From CBFGTA01 sp965651595 (GTDB taxonomy: Bacteria > Actinomycetota > Actinomycetes > S36-B12 > UBA10799), in NCBI GenBank assembly GCA_965651595.1, contig CBFGTA010000094.1, positions 1-9,102 of the forward strand: a stretch of 9,102 nucleotides of DNA, written 5' to 3'. Below, piece by piece: positions 6,729 to 9,102 of this stretch. The notes below the pieces were generated by a model. It did not search any database, had not been told where the DNA came from, and worked only from the letters and a program-made list of their open reading frames with translations. The number at the start of each line of letters is the position of its first letter. Positions within the stretch are counted from its first letter, which is position 1. A program made the position numbers and the translations under genes.

Positions 6729-7661
6729 CTAGGACTCACTTCCTGTCTTGGGGGTTTCTTCGGTCGGCTCAGTCGTCACAGCTTCGACGGCAACCTCTTC
6801 CACGAGTTCAACCGCCGGTACTTCAGCCGCAACCTCGGTGGCAACCTCCGCGGCAGCTTCCGTGGCAGGAGTTTCGGTAGCGACCTCGGTGGCTGGCGCC
6901 TCAGCTTCGGCGCCAGCGTCGATGACGTCGGTCTCCCATTCAGGTAGCGCTTCAGCCTCGCCAGCGGCACCTGCCCGGGCGATAAGCCCTTCGGCGACAG
7001 CGTCGCCAATCACACGCGTCAGCAGGTCAACGGCCCGAATGGCGTCGTCGTTGCCAGGGATCGGATAGTCGACTACGTCGGGGTCGCAGTTGGTGTCGAG
7101 AACAGCCACGACCGGGATGTTGAGTTTGCGGGCCTCGGCGACAGCGAGAGTTTCCTTGTTGGTGTCAACCACCCACACTGCACTAGGGGTCTTACCCATT
7201 GTGCGGATGCCGCCGAGCGTACGCTCGAGCTTGTCCTTCTCGCGCCGCATGAGCAGCAGTTCCTTCTTGGTGGGACCGCCAGCACTGACTGTCTCAAGAT
7301 CCATCTCTTCGAGCTCTTGGAGCCGTTGGAGGCGCTTGTGAACAGTCTGGAAGTTGGTCAGCATGCCACCGAGCCAACGGTGATTGACATAGGGCATCCC
7401 CACCCGCCGGGCATGTTCGGCGATGGGCTCTTGGGCCTGCTTCTTGGTGCCGACGAACAAAATGGTGCCGCCGTTGGCAACCGTTCCGCGCACGAACTCG
7501 TAGGCCTGATCGAGGTAGCTCAACGACTGGTTGAGGTCGACGATGTAGATCCCGTTGCGTTCAGTCATGATGAATCGCTTCATCTTGGGGTTCCAACGGC
7601 GGGTCTGATGCCCGAAATGAACGCCACTTTCCATCAACTGGCGCATGGTGACTACAACCAT
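6729..7661 (-). CDS. rpsB: 30S ribosomal protein S2 with extended acidic C-terminal tail
   Basis: Late-assembling protein of the 30S subunit, needed for S1 and mRNA binding where S1 is present. The S2 core is clear: MRQLMESGVHFGHQTRRWNP (6-25), KMKRFI (26-31), GTKKQAQEP (71-79), RWLGGMLTNF (95-104), VVDTNKE (164-170) and DTNCDPDVVDYPIPGNDDA (189-207). The start is ATG 7661 (MVVVTMRQL, like MAVVTMKQL in Mycobacterium), with AAAGGA six bases upstream; the ten residues open further upstream are not family-like. The protein has 310 residues, longer than the 287 of M. tuberculosis, because residues about 232-304 form an Ala/Glu/Val/Thr-rich acidic tail with repeated ATEV, ATET and AAEV units, probably disordered. 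It leads the rpsB-tsf pair and has a structured leader upstream. Confidence 0.97.
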   Translation of the reverse strand: MVVVTMRQLMESGVHFGHQTRRWNPKMKRFIMTERNGIYIVDLNQSLSYLDQAYEFVRGTVANGGTILFVGTKKQAQEPIAEHARRVGMPYVNHRWLGGMLTNFQTVHKRLQRLQELEEMDLETVSAGGPTKKELLLMRREKDKLERTLGGIRTMGKTPSAVWVVDTNKETLAVAEARKLNIPVVAVLDTNCDPDVVDYPIPGNDDAIRAVDLLTRVIGDAVAEGLIARAGAAGEAEALPEWETDVIDAGAEAEAPATEVATETPATEAAAEVATEVAAEVPAVELVEEVAVEAVTTEPTEETPKTGSES

Positions 7662-7846
7662 GGTTATTCCTTTCGCGTCGTGGCACGCCACAACGATGGT
7701 GGTTATCGCCGTCCTTCTGTGGACGGCCCTCCCCTGCCGTTGACGACCCAGGAACGCAAGGTTCCCACCTAGACCGTCAGTCCGCCCAGGCCCGAAAACC
7801 TAGGTGTCAGGGTGTGATGTCGCCATCTGGTGATGGCGCGACTCAC
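7662..7846 (-). promoter_or_regulatory. Hairpin-rich rpsB 5' leader, candidate autoregulatory element
   Basis: The region upstream of rpsB holds several inverted repeats. CGCCATC/GATGGCG (7821-7827 with 7832-7838) is a seven-bp stem with a four-base loop. GGAAC/GTTCC is at 7751-7765. GCCGTCC/GGACGGC (7708-7714 with 7721-7727) is a seven-bp stem with a six-base loop. GTGGC-AC-GCCAC spans 7680-7691, near the RBS. The start codon itself lies in AACCATGGTT (7656-7665), a 10-bp palindrome. The motif ATAACCA occurs both at the start site and again about 40 bases upstream (ATAACCACCATCG). S2 autoregulates rpsB-tsf through leader RNA in some bacteria; whether that applies here is inference. Confidence 0.45.
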
Positions 7847-7852
7847 AGTGTA
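7847..7852 (-). promoter_or_regulatory. Candidate -10 box of the rpsB-tsf operon
   Basis: TACACT on the minus strand fits the TAnnnT actinobacterial -10 pattern and lies just upstream of the first leader hairpin, giving a leader of roughly 180 nucleotides. The -35 region 16-18 bases upstream (GTGTGT/GGTGTG) is a poor match. TAGGTT near 7798-7803 is another possible -10. The assignment is weak. Confidence 0.25.
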
Positions 7853-7936
7853 GACCGTGATCGTGGGCACACACCGGGGAACCCGACCATCGGTCGTTGT
7901 CCACCGCTGCGCTTGTCCCCAAGAACTGGCGTCGTC

Positions 7937-7966
7937 TGACACATCGACGGTGGCTCAGGCCATAGT
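7937..7966 (+). promoter_or_regulatory. Candidate promoter for a leaderless M23-like gene
   Basis: CTGACA (7937-7942) and CATAGT (7961-7966) are separated by 18 bases and resemble -35 and -10 elements (five of six and four of six to TTGACA/TATAAT). Transcription would begin about seven bases after the -10, that is, at the ATG at 7973. No SD sequence precedes that ATG, which fits a leaderless mRNA, common in actinobacteria. Confidence 0.45.
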
Positions 7967-7972
7967 CACGCC

Positions 7973-8554
7973 ATGTCAATTCTCGCTGCGCGGCCTGCCA
8001 GCGCCCACCTCAGCCCACGGTCTTCTCCCTCTGCGAATCGTCGGGTCGCAGTGGTCGCCGCGGTCGCTGCGGTCGTGCTGGCCAGTGTGGGGCTCGGAGC
8101 GTGGCAGGGTGACCGCGCCGAGGCGGTCGGACGCGCTCGCTCACTTCCGGTGGCTGGCCCCATCGACGTGATCGCAGGATTCGACCCACCATCGGTCCGG
8201 TGGGGGGCGGGCCACCGCGGGGTTGACCTGGCCGCCCCACCGGGAACACCTGTCCGCTCTATCGCACCAGGGCAAGTGATGTTCATCGGCCAAGTCGGAG
8301 GGAAACCGGTGGTGAGCGTGCACCATCCTGGGTCGGCCACACCGCGGCTCCGGTCGACCTACGAACCGGTGGTGGCCGCTGGCTACCTCGCGGTGGGCAG
8401 TTGGTTGGACGCCGGTGACGTTCTCGGCACTGTGGCTGAAGCCGGAGGGCACTGCGCGCGGTCGTGTCTACACCTGGGGTTGCGCACCCAAGACGAGTAC
8501 TTCGACCCGTTAGCCTGGATTCTCATGCACCTCGTCGTTCTCAAACCGGTGTGA
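7973..8554 (+). CDS. Membrane-anchored M23 (LytM/peptidase M23) domain protein with atypical active site
   Basis: Small LytM-fold protein of 193 residues, probably acting on or binding peptidoglycan outside the membrane. A basic N-terminus (to RR 23-24) precedes a hydrophobic helix (about 25-44), which is a signal anchor or uncleaved signal peptide. The M23 domain covers about 60-180: zinc ligands H81 and D85 in GHRGVDLAAPPGTPV, then APGQVMFIG (98-106), and H167 in CARSCLHLGLR (161-171). The catalytic histidines of active M23 enzymes are not in place: the YAHL position reads TYEP (129-132), and the HxH motif reads CLH (165-167). This resembles a conserved actinobacterial subfamily with a TYEPV and CLHWGL pattern, recalled from memory. 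There is no SD sequence, so translation is probably leaderless. It is divergent from rpsB and convergent with the sigma gene. A comparable M23-like gene lies beside rpsB in Streptomyces and Mycobacterium. Confidence 0.85.
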   Translation: MSILAARPASAHLSPRSSPSANRRVAVVAAVAAVVLASVGLGAWQGDRAEAVGRARSLPVAGPIDVIAGFDPPSVRWGAGHRGVDLAAPPGTPVRSIAPGQVMFIGQVGGKPVVSVHHPGSATPRLRSTYEPVVAAGYLAVGSWLDAGDVLGTVAEAGGHCARSCLHLGLRTQDEYFDPLAWILMHLVVLKPV

Positions 8555-8597
8555 GCGGAAGGGCCGAAGTGGTATGCCCGCGACAGTAGCGCTCGAC

Positions 8598-9102
8598 TCA
8601 GCCGCTGTGACCGTCGGTGTCTGAGGACACCGACTTCGCCCACACGGCCCGCAACTGCAGGAGTGCGCGGGTGTGCAGTTGAGATGCGCGACTCTGAGAA
8701 ACTCCGAGTACTTCACCGACCTCCGACATGGTGAAGCCCTCGAAGTAATACATCGCCAAGACAACTTGCCCCCGCAAGTCCAGTTGACGAATGCATCGAG
8801 CTATCAATGCCTGATCGACCCGTGATTCCCAACGCTCGGCTGGATCGGCCCGCACAGAGTCAGGCGACCAGGTCGCCGCAGACTCCGGGCCAGACCGGTG
8901 GACGACCACGCTGTCAAGACTCATGACCTGCAGGCCAGACAACTCACGGTACCGATCGTGGAGTTGAGACAGCGTCCACCCGAGGTGAGCGGCAAGGTCA
9001 TCGTCTTCAGGCATGTCCCCGGTGCGGTTCATCAAGTCAGTCGTTGCTTGTTCGATCTGCCTGCCCGCCGAACGAACCGATCGTGGGGCCCAATCGCCAA
9101 CC
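8598..9102 (-). CDS. WhiG/FliA-type RNA polymerase sigma-28 factor, 5' part outside window
   Basis: Sigma-70 family group 3 factor of the FliA/WhiG class, which directs RNA polymerase to motility genes in flagellated bacteria or to sporulation genes in Streptomyces. The reading frame is open to the right edge, so regions 1.2 and 2 are missing. The visible 167 residues start in region 3 with DWAPRSVRSAGRQIEQA (3-19), like the WVPRSVR stretch of WhiG. Region 4 contains LAMYYFEGFTMSEVGEVLG (115-133) and GVSQSRASQLHTRALLQLR (133-151), the helix-turn-helix that reads the -35 element. An internal TTG/ATG at 9035-9030 should not be taken as the start, because the homology continues upstream. The position next to the M23 gene and rpsB matches whiG in Streptomyces. 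Whether this bacterium uses it for sporulation or motility cannot be told. The 43-bp convergent gap to the M23 gene (8555-8597) shows no strong terminator. Confidence 0.9.
   Translation of the reverse strand, partial: VGDWAPRSVRSAGRQIEQATTDLMNRTGDMPEDDDLAAHLGWTLSQLHDRYRELSGLQVMSLDSVVVHRSGPESAATWSPDSVRADPAERWESRVDQALIARCIRQLDLRGQVVLAMYYFEGFTMSEVGEVLGVSQSRASQLHTRALLQLRAVWAKSVSSDTDGHSG

Noticed and set aside
7966..7971. Perfect TTGACA on the minus strand, as a possible -35 for rpsB
   Set aside because: No -10-like hexamer lies 16-18 bases downstream (GAGCCA), and the distance to rpsB would be over 300 bases.
8555..8597. Possible bidirectional terminator between the convergent M23 and sigma genes
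   Set aside because: Only short, weak complementarity (AGCG/CGCT, and AGCGCT) could be found; no stem of six or more pairs with a short loop.
1..9102. tRNA or rRNA genes, CRISPR arrays, insertion sequences, integration sites
   Set aside because: None seen: no regularly spaced identical repeats, no transposase or integrase motifs, no long terminal inverted repeats, and the coding content is continuous core genes.

Overview
The window is high in G+C and reads as a chromosomal core locus of an actinobacterium. The gene order supports this: WhiG/FliA-type sigma factor, M23-like protein, rpsB, tsf, pyrH, frr, cdsA, rlmN, dxr, then the site-2 protease gene. This is the order of the Streptomyces and Mycobacterium rpsB-to-rip regions, here compressed into 9 kb. 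GTG starts are frequent, and the protease carries a segment between its GGY and GGPxMN motifs that is longer than in Mycobacterium. I would place it among Actinomycetes, possibly near Propionibacteriales, but the genus cannot be read from this sequence.

Layout on the minus strand, in transcription order from the right: the 3' part of a WhiG/FliA-like sigma factor (8598-9102, cut by the window edge); rpsB (ribosomal protein S2) and tsf (EF-Ts), separated by one base; pyrH (UMP kinase); frr (ribosome recycling factor) and cdsA (CDP-diacylglycerol synthase), also one base apart; rlmN (23S rRNA/tRNA m2A methyltransferase); dxr (first committed step of the MEP isoprenoid pathway); and the N-terminal 296 residues of an M50 site-2 protease of the Rip1/RseP type (cut by the left edge). 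The only plus-strand gene is a small membrane-anchored M23-like protein (7973-8554), divergent from rpsB and convergent with the sigma factor.

The block joins translation (rpsB, tsf, frr, rlmN) with pyrimidine nucleotide supply (pyrH), phospholipid synthesis (cdsA), isoprenoid synthesis (dxr) and envelope-stress proteolysis (the protease). The one-base rpsB/tsf and frr/cdsA junctions imply tight translational coupling. Short gaps containing perfect hairpins at tsf/pyrH, pyrH/frr and cdsA/rlmN suggest attenuation or mRNA processing within the operon. The protease gene appears to have its own promoter, preceded by three direct CGCCACG repeats. The 311-bp rpsB/M23 divergent region contains a hairpin-rich rpsB leader and a probable leaderless promoter for the M23 gene.

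No RNA gene, mobile element, CRISPR array or clearly foreign DNA was seen. This is mostly an ordinary housekeeping region. The items worth a second look are the regulatory DNA in the gaps and the non-canonical active site of the M23-like protein.
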